From: Cyclina sinensis
Lineage: Eukaryota > Mollusca > Bivalvia > Venerida > Veneridae
Direction: 5' to 3'
DNA length: 64,000 bases
Assembly: GCA_012932295.1 (NCBI GenBank)
Contig: JAAONU010000001.1
Span: 43,683,134-43,747,133, forward strand
Shown: one piece after another, positions 13,101-28,100 of the stretch
How positions within the stretch are numbered: position 1 is the first letter of the stretch
Layout of the letters: the number at the start of each line of letters is the position of its first letter
Notes under the pieces: generated by a model
The model's input: the letters and a program-made list of their open reading frames with translations, nothing else
Database searches by the model: none
Told to the model about the DNA's origin: nothing
Translations under genes and position numbers: made by a program

Positions 13101-16100
13101 TTGTCCCAAAACATATGTCGATTATGTATGGAATGCTATTCTAAAAAGAAAAAACTTTTCTTTAACAATGTTACATATTTTTTATAATATCTTTACCACA
13201 ATTCTACTCTTATTTCTGAAAGGAATGTATGTTTTTCTATTCACAAACACCAGCAAAACAAGCACATAATCAAATTCAGTTTTAAGTCAATATGTCTATA
13301 ACCATCTGAAACCTAATTTAAGACATAACAAATGTTTTTTTGGACACGTACAACTTAAGGTGCCACCTGTTTACAATCTGCTACCCTGAGTTTATAATCT
13401 CTGCCTAATAAACATGCTGTTAGTATAAAATATGTGGTAAGAGTGTGTAGAAATCTCAGACCTGTAAACTGTCTAATACGGGTCCAGAGCGCTGAGCTGA
13501 AGTTACAAGTGGCAAAATCTCATACATATCAAAATTATATATAATATTAGCTTAATTCATTATGTTTATTCATTCATTATGTTTAAAGAGCTGAACTGGT
13601 TTATTAGATCTGATATTTTTGACTTGTTCCACCTATTACAGACGTAGGTGAACATACATAAAATATCAGCCCGTAAAATTGTTCACTTTCGGAGGCAAAA
13701 TAGTGAGACTAACATAATATCTGCTATGTTTCATGTGTGTTGTGTTGTGTTTGCATAAGTGAAAGATGGAAATTTGAAAAATCCTGAAAATCCTAAATTA
13801 ACCATTATTTTGTATAGTTTATATAGAAATAAAGAGCTTTAGGGAGTCCGAAAATCCTGAAAATCAGGAATAGTCCTGAAAACTTTCACCCATGTGTTTG
13901 TGTTTGTGTGTGTCAAATTTACTAACAAAGAAAAGAAAATATTTCAAGAGTATAAACAAATCAACAGAAATGCAAAATAAACATGTTAACCATACATTTC
14001 CAAGTGATGGTATTTCAATAAAGAAATTTAGGTCCCCTAGAACAGATATTTCATAAAGATTTAATACTGTGGAATTTTGAAAATAAACAAAAAGTATGTA
14101 TTGCTTCAACAAGCCAGGTTTGGATATTTTGAATGTGTAAAAGGGATACATCAAACAAAAAAAAATACATCCCTTTATACTAGTATCTCAAACTCAGAAA
14201 TCTAATCTGAAAGTTTTAAAGACCAATTTTCACTTACAAAGATAAAATATATAATGAAATAACAGGATTTATATTTATACTGCAACTATTCTTCTTATAA
14301 AGCATCCAATTTATGAGACATTTGTCATGAACTGTTTATGAAAAATTTAGATCTACCTAGGGTCTTATGACTACCCACATGACCATTTAGCTGGTGTATA
14401 ACAAATTTAGTGAAATGGTGTTCCCTGCAGCTTTGTTGATACAGGGTTATATTTTGATGTTTGAATCGTGGGAATGTTCATCAGAAGCTTATGTAAACAC
14501 ATATGTAAAATGCGTATCTTATATTTGTAAGTGAAACTGCGTTTTGTAGAAAATACCAAAAATTACCTGCAGTTTTAAAATAACAACAATTTCTTTTGAT
14601 ACTGTTATGTGACAAGGTGTTTGTAGGAGTACAGAAGTTCTGATCTATTATGATGTATATGAAAGACTAATTGTAAAATCTTCAACACTTCAACAGAGCC
14701 AAAGCAGTGTATTCTGAGGATGTTTCATATTAATTTTGCAGCCAATAAGCAACTCCAAAGTAAGATAAACTAAAAATTAGAATTTGTGATAAAAGTTAGC
14801 ATTCCACAAAGATGGAAAATGAGTTTATGCTTATGCAACATTATGCTAAAATACTTTTGTATGATATCTGATAACGGAAATGTAATGTTACCTAAGAAGA
14901 ACCAACTTCAATATAATCATTAAAAATAATCAGTAAAAATCAGAATAGAGGTATAATACAGCATTTCTAATCCCTCGCCTAAAAGCTAGGTTTTATGGTG
15001 ATGTAACGGAATACAGACTTTAACAGAACTATAATATAATATGGCCTTTCTTTTAGGTAACTTTGAAATGGCACTGTATGAAAAATTTTATTTTTTTTAC
15101 ATGAGACAAAAATTCAGATATTTATTAAAAGCAGATTTATTTTTGTTATGATACTTGATGGATTGCTTAGAAGTGAATTTCGAATGAATATGAGGTTATC
15201 AAATTGCCATCAAGTTTCTGACAAACTCACCTTGGAGAATTTATAGGACTGTTACCACTTCTAGGGTTGCTACCTCGGGGCGGATCTTTTACAAAGTTTC
15301 GGCACGACGCTAACTTGTTCTCTAGAGCCTGCAAATAAAAATTATTTAGATTTTACTGATTTATTGACATGCTAGGGCTTTCTTTTAATCACACACTGTT
15401 TTGTTACCCCACTAACTGATATGTTATAATGCAAGCAGCAGTTATTGAATTATGAATTGCTTTCTATTAACCACATCTATTCAACATACTGTTTAAAGAC
15501 CAGTGATGTTTTTCAGACTTCTGTCTCATTTTGTCAAATAAACAAATGGCTTGAATCTAATCCGAATTCCAATATTCCATGTCAAAAGTTTTATTTATTT
15601 ATACTGTGTTTAAGCTAACTTCAATATACACTGGATCACTTACTTTTAGAACAGAGGTATATCACACACACTGAATTCTGATTTTTCCAATTTTGTGTAA
15701 TTATTTATATAGCATGTATTGTTTAGAATAACTTGTTGTATTTACCCTATTGGCATATGTGTTGATAGGAATAAACAAGAAGTGCAGCCAATCAGGTTTT
15801 AGATTACAATGCCTCTTTAAGAATACATATTTGATACAAACGTAACACGAGCTGCTACTGGATATACATTTTCAAAGTATTTAAGCAAGAAAAGCGCAGT
15901 TCATCAGCTGGTAATAGGGTAGTAGAATCATGGGGTATGAGTGCTAGGTGGTTTGAACTGCATTGCCTAGCAATAGAGGGGGCAACACAAGCAGTGACCT
16001 ACCTAGAACCTGTGACCTAGTGACCCCTGTGTTGCTAGGCAACCCTCTAATCCAGCTAACTCCTAGGTGGCAACTACTCTTGAGGATTTGCCAAACAAAG

Positions 16101-19100
16101 CACAACTTACATGCGATTCGGCAAATGCAGAATGAGTGTTTGTCTTCAAGGAATGGCACAAAAAGCTAATAGGACACACAAAGATACATTCTGAGTAACT
16201 CTCCCTTACTAACTATCACATTTTAATCGAGCAAAACATAACATGCACACGGAAAGTTGTGTTTAGGAAAAAAATGTCATTTTCATATTATCAGTTTTAC
16301 TCCTATTTTGCCCCTATATCTTTAATGCTAAATATTATTTGTGTAGGCCGTTTTCATATCCTACCATTAATTAGAACAGTCATTAATTTTGATAATTCAA
16401 CTCTAAAATGTTGTCATTTAATATTCTATTTTACATAGACCTTTCATTTGATAAATGATTAACCGATTTACATCTGTCTATTTGTTTCTCTAAAAACTTC
16501 AAAAATTAAACAAATAACAGAGCATGCAAAATGATACTTCAAGGAAACACACAACTGATGTCCATGCTAATGAAATGAATGGAAGAAAGACTTGGAATGA
16601 AGAACACAACTGAGACACTAGCTAGCCTACGAAGCTTTAGGTCTGCACTGAACCTATGAAACATACTTTCCAGGAAAAATAAACTTCTTTTTACTACATC
16701 ACAGATCATTTCAAAAAATTTAAATCTTCATTACCAGTACATCATTTTGTGTAAGTATCTACAAAAAAAGTCTGTATTCTGAATTAAAACTGATTGATTG
16801 ATCAAGTTTTCTCAACTCAGTTTCTCTATTACTGATAAAATACTTACTCCAACTTTTCTTAACAGATCCCCAACTATGTTAAGTGCAGATATTCGGGCCG
16901 AGGGTGTGAGTGGGGTTCCGCCATTCATGGTAGGCACGCCTGTAAACAAAACACAAATGATGCGAGAATCACAAAAATCAAGAAACACAAAATACAGATG
17001 AACTGGTACATTTTTTTTTAACTACGATTTTATATATTGGAGAAAAAGTATAGCAAAATCTAACATGCCAAATTCTACATGCATATATATTCAAAAAAAT
17101 GAAAAAGGTGTCTTCACTGTCAGTCAGTAAAAGATATTGATTAAAAGTGAAATAAAATTATACGTTTTCCATAGCAGTAAGGTTTCATGATTTTAATTCA
17201 CATTTAATGCTTGCTTTCATTGCCTTAAGAATAATGTTTTCATTCAATTCCTATGCAAAACTATTATAAAACAAGAAATTCATGCCTGTGGTTGTTTTTT
17301 TTTATCTAGTCTGATGACAAAACTTTGTGGATAAATTAAGTCTTTGCATGCATATTCAAACTATAATGAATCTGGAAATGACATCACAGCTTATTCTTTG
17401 AAATGATAGGAATGCTATTAATATGCAGTATACCTTTATCAGTACAGAAAGTTAACATTAGATACCAGTATCTTGCATTTCATTCAGTGGTCTCTTGAAG
17501 TATATGCCTTAAGGAACATGTTTGGAACATATATTTTTCTTTAAATTATCAAGTATTTTTCAATTTAGAGAGCATGCGGAAAAAATATTTCTATACAATA
17601 AACCATTGGGTTATTTTAAGGGTAGTGTCCCTTTAACGCAATGAAAACTAAGTACTCTTGCCAAAAACTTCAGCTTCAGTAGTTAGAATCATCATGACGC
17701 AATCTAGTAACTTCACAACATTGACTTTAAATATGGCTCTTTAGATTATAAATTCCATATTCAATGAAATCTCTTGAATTTTAATATTTTTATGTAATTT
17801 GTGGCATCATGACTGCAAATGGCCTGTATCTCTTTACTGTGTAACTTGCAATGTTATAACTGCATAAGGAACAGTGGCATTCATCGTATAATGTATATGG
17901 ACTTGTAAATTTTCTAGAAAGATACAAAAAATATATGTTAAAAGGAATATTTTTTTTTACAGGATGTGTATTTCACAGAAACAAAACAACAAAGGAGAAC
18001 AGTTTATTCCATTGGGATCACACAAGAGGCCTTGAAAACAAATCTATCAATCATATATCCCTTTTCTATCCGTAATACCTGGTAATATAAATAGTATCAA
18101 ACTATGCAAACAATGCTATCAATGACTGCTATTTCATTTCTATTCAAATAATACTATGAGAAAAGCAGTCTACATACACTCGCCAAATTTCACTCAAAAT
18201 TTAATGTTCAATCCCATGTCTAACACTGACTTTTCTGAAAGACTTATTTTTCTCACTAAATTTCCTGGTAATTTTTATTGCTTTCCTCGTTGGCACTGAA
18301 GCGTTAATCTGCATCACAAAGAGAAGTTTAACAGGCATGTACGTATGTAAAGCTATGTAATGTTTGTAAAACGACTCACATGTCTAGGTGTAATTTGTAT
18401 TCTTTACATGCAACTATGTAATTCATCAAGAAGCAAAAATCAGTAATTTCATCTTACATGAGCAGAAAATACAGTGAAAATTGCAATCATCTATTTTCCT
18501 GCTTTTCATGAGCAGAAAAAAACTGAATCATCACTATCAGTCCCTTCACTATTTTTTTTTTTCTCTTTATTACTGGATATGAACCTGAGGTAAAATTAGA
18601 ATAAACTTTCACTAACTCCCATTTCATACTGAACAGAAACAAGAACTGTCAAAATGACGCTGATGCCTGCCTTACGGGGATCAGGAATTCGCAAGGTCAA
18701 TAAGGAATGTAGACTCAGACAGTACAAGATTATATACTCATCAAACCGAACTTTATTTACAATTCCTGGATTCACCAAATCTTTATCACTTATGAAGTAC
18801 AAACCCCTGTGTACTTGACATCTGATGCAGTGAGCACATGCCCTACCATCATGTAGCTCTTCGGTACTGATAAGAAACTAATTTCAAGCTGCCTGAGCTT
18901 GACTTTTGACACACTAGGCTAAAAAACCATGCCAGGTAATCTACTGATCATGCCTTTCCCTTCGGTGAAGTCTGAAGGTCCTGGGTGTGAAAGATACTAC
19001 AAACAATACAGGGTCAACTAGTTATCATGCACAATCATCCTTTTAAGTTTGAAGGTCTCATTAGCATTATTTAGTAGTTAACAGTTATTAATTAGAAACT

Positions 19101-22100
19101 ATTTTCAAAGTGCAAGCTTATGAGAGCTAGACCTCTGATCTTCTGGATCGAAAAAAATAATAAGGGTTTTCTTCTTATCATCATGCCAAATCATTCTGTA
19201 AAGTTTTTAAGACCTGAGAGGAATTGTTTTTCAATAATTGCCTTTAACCCTGTGGGCCTGGAACAGGGTTCATTTACTTATCATGCTCGACCATTCTGCA
19301 AATTTTAGGTCCTTGGTGTAGTTATGTAGTTATTCTTGAGTTAATGCAAATCTGAGGTCCCCTTAAGACTGACTTTTGTCCATGTTTGCCTCAAACAATT
19401 AGGCCTAATCCTCTTAAGATACCTCACCTTCCTACTTAATATCTCATGTCTTTGTGTCCAAGTTTTCTGAAGTTATTGAAAGGAAATCAATATAAAGGGA
19501 CTGAAATATATGCCCCCACTATTTCAAACAGGCATTAAAAAGGCTAATAATGGCAATTCCGAGCTGTCCAAAATATACAAAAAAGGAACGAGGTATGTAA
19601 CATTTTACATTCTTTTAAAGAGGTAAGGAGTTACTTAAAAAAAAGGTAATAAACTATAGTTCCACTAAAAGATAAATCTGCATTACCAGTATTCAGTTTG
19701 GTTTGCAAACTAAATGTTTCGGTTACTCATTAACTTTTACGAATAGGGCATTTCTAACCTAAAGTGCCAAGCACGAACTTGCCATCTATCAGTTAGTTCG
19801 AGCTGCCCAATGTACAGACATAACAGGTATTAAGTTGAGTGATGCTGAGAGAAGGAATGGTGTGCTAACATTACAATGATCGTACCTTTGTTTGGTGTAA
19901 TATTTCCACTCTGGTCCAAGTGGTTCACTGTACCATTTGGTTCATTTATCGTCTTATTCACATGTTTAATGTTATTATTATGAGCAGCTTCTTGTAGCCG
20001 ACTTTCTAATGACTGTGGGTTTGTCGGCGTTGTAGCTGCTGACCCTGGCTGAGAGTGAGGCTTCTGACGTACATCAATCTCTTGTCGTAAATCTATAAAA
20101 TAGTTACCTTATTATTAACATTAAAATATTCAGTGAAAAATTAACTTTGTTATTTTGAAATTAAGTTTTGACGCGAAATTGATAAATGCTACTTTGATCT
20201 GTATGAGACAAGGCAATATTAATGATGCACTGATCCAATTGTTCATGTAGATATCATTTTAAATCCTTCTAGTGCTGGAAAACCCTCTTTAATTTTAATC
20301 ATTTTAGTACATGGAGATTATCTGATTTTTAGATCAACAGTACAGAACGAAAAAGAAATAAAAGGTAAGGTCAACTGATGAGACAAACAAACCTCTGGCT
20401 TCATCCTTCAACCTTTGAACTGTCTCACATAATGTCTCCTTGTCATCTAACTCACTTTCTAAAAATGCATTTCTTTCTATAGCCTGAAAGGTCAAAGGTC
20501 AATTATCAGTCAGACATCTACTTAAGTACGTAAAATCAAATGAAGTACCTGCTTTATTTCTAAAGAATGTATGGTTTGCTTCAGGTATTGTAAGTATAAA
20601 CTTTTTAACTTTATACTAAGAGCAGAAAAGTTCTTGCCACTTCTACTCTTTGAGTTCTGGAGAGGACTTGAGATAGCTTGAGGAATGTGGAAGTCATGTT
20701 TCACATTCATATTCAGATGACAAAGTTTGAACAAACATTCTCAGGGAATGGAGGTAGGTTCTCTACCCATATACCATTGATCGTTACTGATGATCAGTCA
20801 CATAGAGGAATTTTTAATAAAACATAATATTCCTTGGAAGCTAGCACAGGGTTGCCAGCACTTTGGTGAAATAAAATTCCCTGACTTTTCCCTGACTTTT
20901 CACTGACCAATTCATGTTTTTCACTGACCAAAATCGTCAAACACATAAACGGCCTCCTGACCTCCCCTATAGCCGTCCAATCCTCCCATTATATTTTTTG
21001 CATGTAAACTTGTATTTATTTTCCAAAATATAAAACATTTACATCAAAGTAATGATTCAAACATTGTGTTCTACTATTCTTAACTATTTCTATTCAAACA
21101 CAGTGTGACTGTTGGTCAGTGAAACATATGACATGAAGGCAAGGGTTGCAAAGCCTTTCAGTCTTTAGGCTGAATGATGTTCTAAGGTAAATAATGGGTA
21201 TTATAATCACTAAGTTAACATATAATGCTTCTTAATATCACAGTTTACTGTTATTTGAATTTAATGCTTAACTGTGAGAGTGATAAAGTCAAATATTAAA
21301 TGCCTAAAGACTGCCATAGCCAAGTAAGACCTTCAATGCGTGTATTTTTCGACCTTTGAAATAATTTTTCCCTGACTTTTCACTGACTTTTCAGGATTTT
21401 CATTTTTCACTGACCAAATTTCAAAATTCCCTGACAATTCCCTGACCTTGAAAAAATACCCAATTTCCCTGACTTTTCAAGTCCGCTGGCAACCCTGTAG
21501 CAGCTTCCAAGTTTCTCACATAATGTCGACTCGTAACTTTCGTGAATAAACCAGAACATCATTTAATGTGGGCAGACCAATGTGTTATATGCAGGGGTAT
21601 CTTTCTGAAAACTTACTGACTGGATATCCAACAGTGAAGACCATGATCATACTTACCACATGTACAAATTTAAAATAGTCTACACTGGTCGCAAACGTTT
21701 TACCCCAAAACAACTTTCTCAGTGTTTAGCAGAATTCTATTTTTAGTTACTATGTTTATTAAAGCATATCTTGTAGTTGTATAAAATACATTTAATGCAA
21801 CAAGTGTTATAATGTAATTCATGAAGACCACTTTATCAAGTTGTATGATGGATAGTTACTGTAAATTTACATAAAAAATACCATTAAGTACATGTATGTC
21901 TCTAGAAATGAACTACTCGTTCATTAATTTTAAGGCTGACAATGGAAAATACAAAGCACCAGTACAAAAAAGAGATCATCTTCATGAATCTAATTCAAGG
22001 CTGAACATAAACCTTTTTTTATTTTCTGGGTGGTTATAAGAGAGAAATATCTAACAACAGCCAGTGTTAACTGAAAAAGTTAATGTGCACAATATTCAAA

Positions 22101-25100
22101 CTCTGATCTCTGCATTAACCGCTTGAGCTTTGCAATTCAGGTTGTACGGTTGTAAGGCAGAACTGAAGTGTAATCAATTCCATTAACTTCTGTTGACACC
22201 AGACCTTTCAATTCATGCTATATATTCAATCTCCACTTAAGCAAAATGTTTTTCTTTTGTTTTTACTTTTTTGTTTGGTTTTAAAACTTGACATTTTACC
22301 CAAAATAGGCTGAATATCTTTTTTTTTTTAAATATAATTATGTTGAATATTATTGAACCTTTAAACATGGTATATATATGAAAATTGAGCAATTATTTTT
22401 TCCAAAACAACATGGTAAACTTCTTTTGTAATTAACTTATATGTTAAAAACAGTAGGAATAAATTTCATTAAGCTATTTTTTTCATTAACTTCAAAATGC
22501 CCCTTTTTTACTATTTCAAGGACTTTAACTGTGACCATACTGGAACGCGCTGCAAACAAAATGGCAGGTTTACAAAAAACTATCATGGCTAACGTTTATG
22601 GAAGGTTTTATGACTTTATTTCAAACACTTTAAGAGCTACGCTTGACACAAGCTTTTTACACTGACAGACAAAGGTAAATCTTCGGTGTTCTCCACTTAG
22701 GTGGTGTGAGCACAAGAAAGTCCATTACACCCCCACTTCCTTAACATGTTTCCTGTAAGTTTTGTATTACAGAACAAGGACCTGATATATGTTACACTTC
22801 ACTTACCTGATTTAATCTGGTCTCAAAGTCTTCTAATGACACAACAGTTGCTCTGAAATTACAAATCTCATAATGAACAATTTTCAGGAAAACTTTTAAC
22901 TAACACAACCAGTATCTGTTTAAGCCTGGCCTCACAGAAATCTCTACCTAGCACAAGCCTGAACAACATCACCATAAAATTCAGATAATGTAAACAACAC
23001 TAGACATGGGTTGAACAAGACTAAGTACACTTAAAGTCATGTTCCTTATGGTATCATGTTCTTGCATCTTTTTATGAAACGGGAAGGAACTGATTACAAT
23101 GATGAATAAAACACACTCATTTTTACATAGAACTGTTGGTCAATCTTACCAGGTAATGTTTATTGCAGTTGTATTCACTTGCTGAAAATAGAACTTGTAT
23201 TGCATACATACACAGACTTTTATGTTAAGATGCCACCTCTGCAGTTCAAGCTGCAGGTAACACAGACTTGAACATACTGAAGTGGTGTGGTGAATATGCT
23301 TACCTTTTTGCTCTTTCTAAATCATCATTGGACTGTTCCAATTCTCGTATATATTTCTGTAATTCATCTTTAAAGGCTTTTACTTGTAAAAGTTCATTTT
23401 CTAGATCAGAAATCTGAGTATGACTCTGTCCATGTAATGTCTCAAATTTTTGCTGAAAAAAAAGAAGGAATAACTATTACATTTATATACATAGATATAC
23501 ATCCAGCATCTGTCGTCTGTGTTTGTCCAGGGCAACAACAATAATCTAACAAATCCTGTCAGAAGAAGCAGGCTGTCTTCACACTGTAGCAGAACACAGT
23601 AAGTTTTGTAGAACACAGTTATTAATAATACATATTTTTTCTTTTAAGTGTTTCCTGTCAAATTCCTGTGTATGTCATTTACCAGAGGTAAATCAGAATC
23701 TAGTTGGAACTCTCGAACAGGGTCAGGTTTTAAGATTCTAAGAACAGATTACCTTCAATTGCCCTAACAAAACAACCACAAAGTGACCAGAGAAAAACAT
23801 ATAACTGCCTAATGTATTAGATAATTTCTGGAAAAGCAGCAGAGATATTTATTAGTAAATTGAAAATCTGTGAAAATTTTCTGCATATTCTAACAACTAA
23901 AATAACAAATAAAACAAGAGATGTTTAGGAAACATGTATGCCCCCTAATGGCAACCAGTCATGTTACATGAACTGCTAAATGCACAGTGACCTTGACCTT
24001 TGACCTACTGACCTCAAAATCAAAAGGGATCATCTACCAGTCAAGACAAACCTCCACACCAAATCTGAGGACTGTAGGCCAAAGCTTTCTCTAGTGATTG
24101 ATTGGACAAGCTTTTAGTGGTGAAGGTCATGAGCTACCTCCTCACCAAATCTGAGGACTGTAGGTCAAAACATTCTTAAGTTATTGATCAGATCTTTGAC
24201 CTACTGATCTCAAATTCAATAGGGGTAATCTACAGGTCATGACAAACCTCACCACCAAATGTGAAGACTGTAAGCCTCAGCATTCTCTAGTGATTGGTCG
24301 GACAAGCTTTCCTTTGTCAATGTCACAGTGACCTTGACCTTTAACCCACTGACCTAATAATCTTCAGGGTCATCTTATGGTCATGACAAACCACCCCACC
24401 AAATGTGAGGACTTTAAGGCAAGTGTTCTCTAATTATTGATTGAAGATCATTGTGACCTTGACTTTTGAACTACTGACCCCCAAAACAATAGGAGTCTTT
24501 TACTTAGTTAGGGTAACCATCCTATGTAGTTTGAAGACTGTCGGTCAAATGTTACTTGAGTTATTGAGCGGACATGGTTTTCGAATTCAAGATGACAGTG
24601 ACCTTGACCTTTCACCTACTGACCCCTTAAATAATAGGGGTCTTCTATTTAGTAAAAGCAACTACCCTATGAAGTTTGAAGACTGTGGACTAAATGGTAC
24701 TCAAGTTATTGATCGGATAAGGTCTGCTCTACGGACAGACAGACACACAGACCAACTGACCGACAATGCAAAGCAATAAACCCCCACTTCTTTGAAGGGG
24801 GACATAATAACATGAGAGGAAATCTGATCTGATCCAACATGATTTGCAAATGGAGTTGGACTTCTAAAAATATAATTAACAGAGCATATAGTAGAGCAAA
24901 TTTCATTTCAGATATTATCTGTTTTCATATAAAAAGTACCAGAAAAATATAGTACAAAATTTGATGTGTGTGATATGGTATATTTTATCATGGTTCAGTT
25001 TGTCAGGCCTATAATGAAATAATGGACCTCTTTATATGAAGTCACTATAAAACCAGTATGACCATTATCTGATTTGCCAACAATAGGTAAATATTTAAAG

Positions 25101-28100
25101 GCCAAGTGGTGAGGACATTCTCAATTGATATCAATGCATTTAATACATCTAACAATTAACCACAGTTTACCTTAACTGTTTGATCAAACAGAATAATGTA
25201 CAATAACAGGTCATGATTAAATACCTGTCATCAAGTTGCATCAATTTATATATGATATAAAAGTTTAAAGTTATTAAAGTCAGCTTAAAAGATGGCTTGA
25301 TCATTTGTACTTATTAATTCTTCATGTGATGTTTAATATACTTCAAAGTTACATTTAAAGATTTAAGATTTTAAAAAACATTTCTGAAATAAAGGGTTTT
25401 TATATTTTTCACAATCATTTGATAAACAATCAATGAAATAAACATACTGACTTAATAAAGGATAAATGTTTGAAGTCATTTTGCTTTCATCAAAAAACAC
25501 AAGGAAATTTTTCAAAACAATCTTAAACTGGTAATAACTTATCTTCCTTTACAATTCGATATTCTGGCCTTCTTAATTTCAAATTAAGTAGAAGTTAAGT
25601 TGTGCAAGAAAAACAGGTTTTTTATCGGACTGGACTGACAAATCTTCAGTACCAAATTAAGCATGTAACTTCTCTTGCATCAAGTTCAGGGTGACATTTT
25701 TGAGGCAAACAGTTTCATAACTCTGTTGCTAAATTCTTATTACCAACTGCCATGTCATATCAATTCCTACAAGTACCTTATATCCTAACTTAACACTCTG
25801 TAGTACTGTTTGAACCTTACCTTCTCTACACTGTATTTAGCTCAAAGGTCAAGTGCCCAAGTGACCTACTGGTAATATAACTTTGACTAACACCAACAAA
25901 TATTAACAAGTTAACACCTCTTAGACAGCTCTTGACTGCTATGGAACAAAAACAATTTTCCTCCTTTTAAAACTACAAACAACTCTATCTTTGATACGAA
26001 TATTTGATTGACTTTATACCTACCAGTGAAATAAGACTTTTCAATTTTCCACCTTATCTGTATTTAAAATCTATATACATGTTTTCATGCACAGGTAACT
26101 TCTATTTAAGCCTTTAAACACAAAAGCCTACTGAAGGAATAAAAATTAACTCTTTTATATACTAATCATACTCAAAAGTTCATGGTTACTCTAGTTCTCA
26201 AATTTTAAGAAGTCTTTTCTTTGAAAAGACTAAATACAATGACATATCAGTTTTTGAGGGGTGGAAGGAAGGAATTGTACATATATCACCTTTAGTGGGG
26301 TTGGAGAAAGGCAATGTACACATCACTTTAAGACGGACTAGGGAAAACACTGTACACATAAGGAGACTGTCACTTCCTAAAACAATGCGTGAAGCCAGAA
26401 ATGCACTCTGAACTATCATTCATTTTTAAATAAGTGAGGCATCTATATATGCAGTCCTCACAGTGTATTGATTTTAGAATCTTTTATACTACTCCCCTTC
26501 ATTCCATCTCACTACAGAAGTCAATTTTCCAACAAACTTTAAATTTTGGACTATAATGGCAAGACTGCATTAAACCTGAGCTATAAGCAATAAAACTTCA
26601 TTATGATCACATCAAGACTATACAACTCCACAAGTTAATGTACAGACTATGCCAATGACAAATGGTGGCTAAAAACTAAACAGTAATAAATTCTTGCATC
26701 AACCTTTATTGACTGGATTTTATGTCGAGATCAATGGCATCATATTATCAGAAAATAATAAAAACACCTTTAATTATGCCAGACCTTATTTTAAGCTTAT
26801 TTCTTTAAGACTGTTTTATACAGAAAGTTCATGCCACTTATTTGAACTACAATACGATCCTTGATTGTTTTACAGAGTCCTGACCAGTACTTAATTCAAA
26901 TGGAAGAACATGGAAATCAAGTTTGAACTCTGCCGACAGGCTTCAAACCTATAACCTTTCCGTCAAGAGTCTGACACTACCTATACATCAATGTTAAACC
27001 TAATGCTGGTCCTTACCCTCAGTGAATCTACTTCATGCTGCAATCTCTCATTATTCTGCTGTAATGTTCTGTTTTTCTTTTCCAGTTGTTCTACCTGGGT
27101 TTCCAACTCGGCCTCAAACTCTCGACTGCTCACCTGAAAGTCCTCTAGTTCTTCCCGGGTCTCTTCAAGTCTGAAATGAGAATTTACACATCAAAACTTC
27201 AGTATAGCTTTAATATCAATGATATTCTCAGCTTGCAACCTATCTGACTGAGTCAAATGATGTTGGGCCTTTTTTAACCTTTCCCAGCCCTTCAGGAAAG
27301 GGTCTCTTGTAGTTTTTACAAGCAGGAATACACATCATGACGATTAATGGTCGACCAGTTTATCTGAATTCCTTCTATCTGTAATTCTGAGAAAAATTCA
27401 TTAATTCATGTCATAAATTTTATTCTAAATTCTGTTAAAACAAAGAATGTGAAAAAACACACCATGTAATGCTGATAATATGAAGCATCTGCACATGTTT
27501 TGAAGCAGACACTCTTGGCAACAAACATTTTCATGGGAAATTCTACAGGATTTCGTAAGTTCATTACATAAAAAATACAGGGAACGTAACTGCATTCTAA
27601 CCTGATTTTTAAGTGTATTATATAAACACTTGTATTTAGTTTATTTTTTGCATAGTTCCTAAATACACTAAGCATCCAAATACAATGATTCATTCACCAA
27701 GTACAACTGTAGTGTTTACATTACAGGAGTGGAAATGGTTAACTTCTTACTGAATGAGATTTTTGTGAGCCTTGTAAAAGTTCCCACGTAATTAGTATAA
27801 TTACATGAACTTTCCTTACGCCTACATTTTAATTAATGTTTTTGATCCTTTCATACACATGTACAACAAAGAGTAATCTTTTATACATGTTTTAGATTCC
27901 TCCATTAAACAAAGAGTAAAGAAAGCTCAATTAACACCAATAACAGAAGAACTGAGGATTTGAGCATTTTTTTTTTCTGTGACTGCCTTATTGTAATCAG
28001 AGGCAACAACATGAAGGGGAAATAACTATGTAAAAAGGTTTAGGAAGGTTTAGGAAGCTTAATTATCAAAATCAAAAAAAAATCACAGCAAAGAACAATA

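Larger units (their letters stand above)
23453..27016 (-). other. NDE1 intron 2 and its contents
   Basis: This 3.6-kb intron holds the tandem repeat element at 23930-24805 and a SINE fragment near 26.96 kb. The remainder, mainly 24.81-26.9 kb, is AT-rich sequence in which I see no exon or RNA gene. Confidence 0.6.

Noticed and set aside
26939..26995. A functional tRNA-Lys gene
   Set aside because: The stems are broken by mismatches and there is no intact acceptor stem; it is better read as a SINE head.
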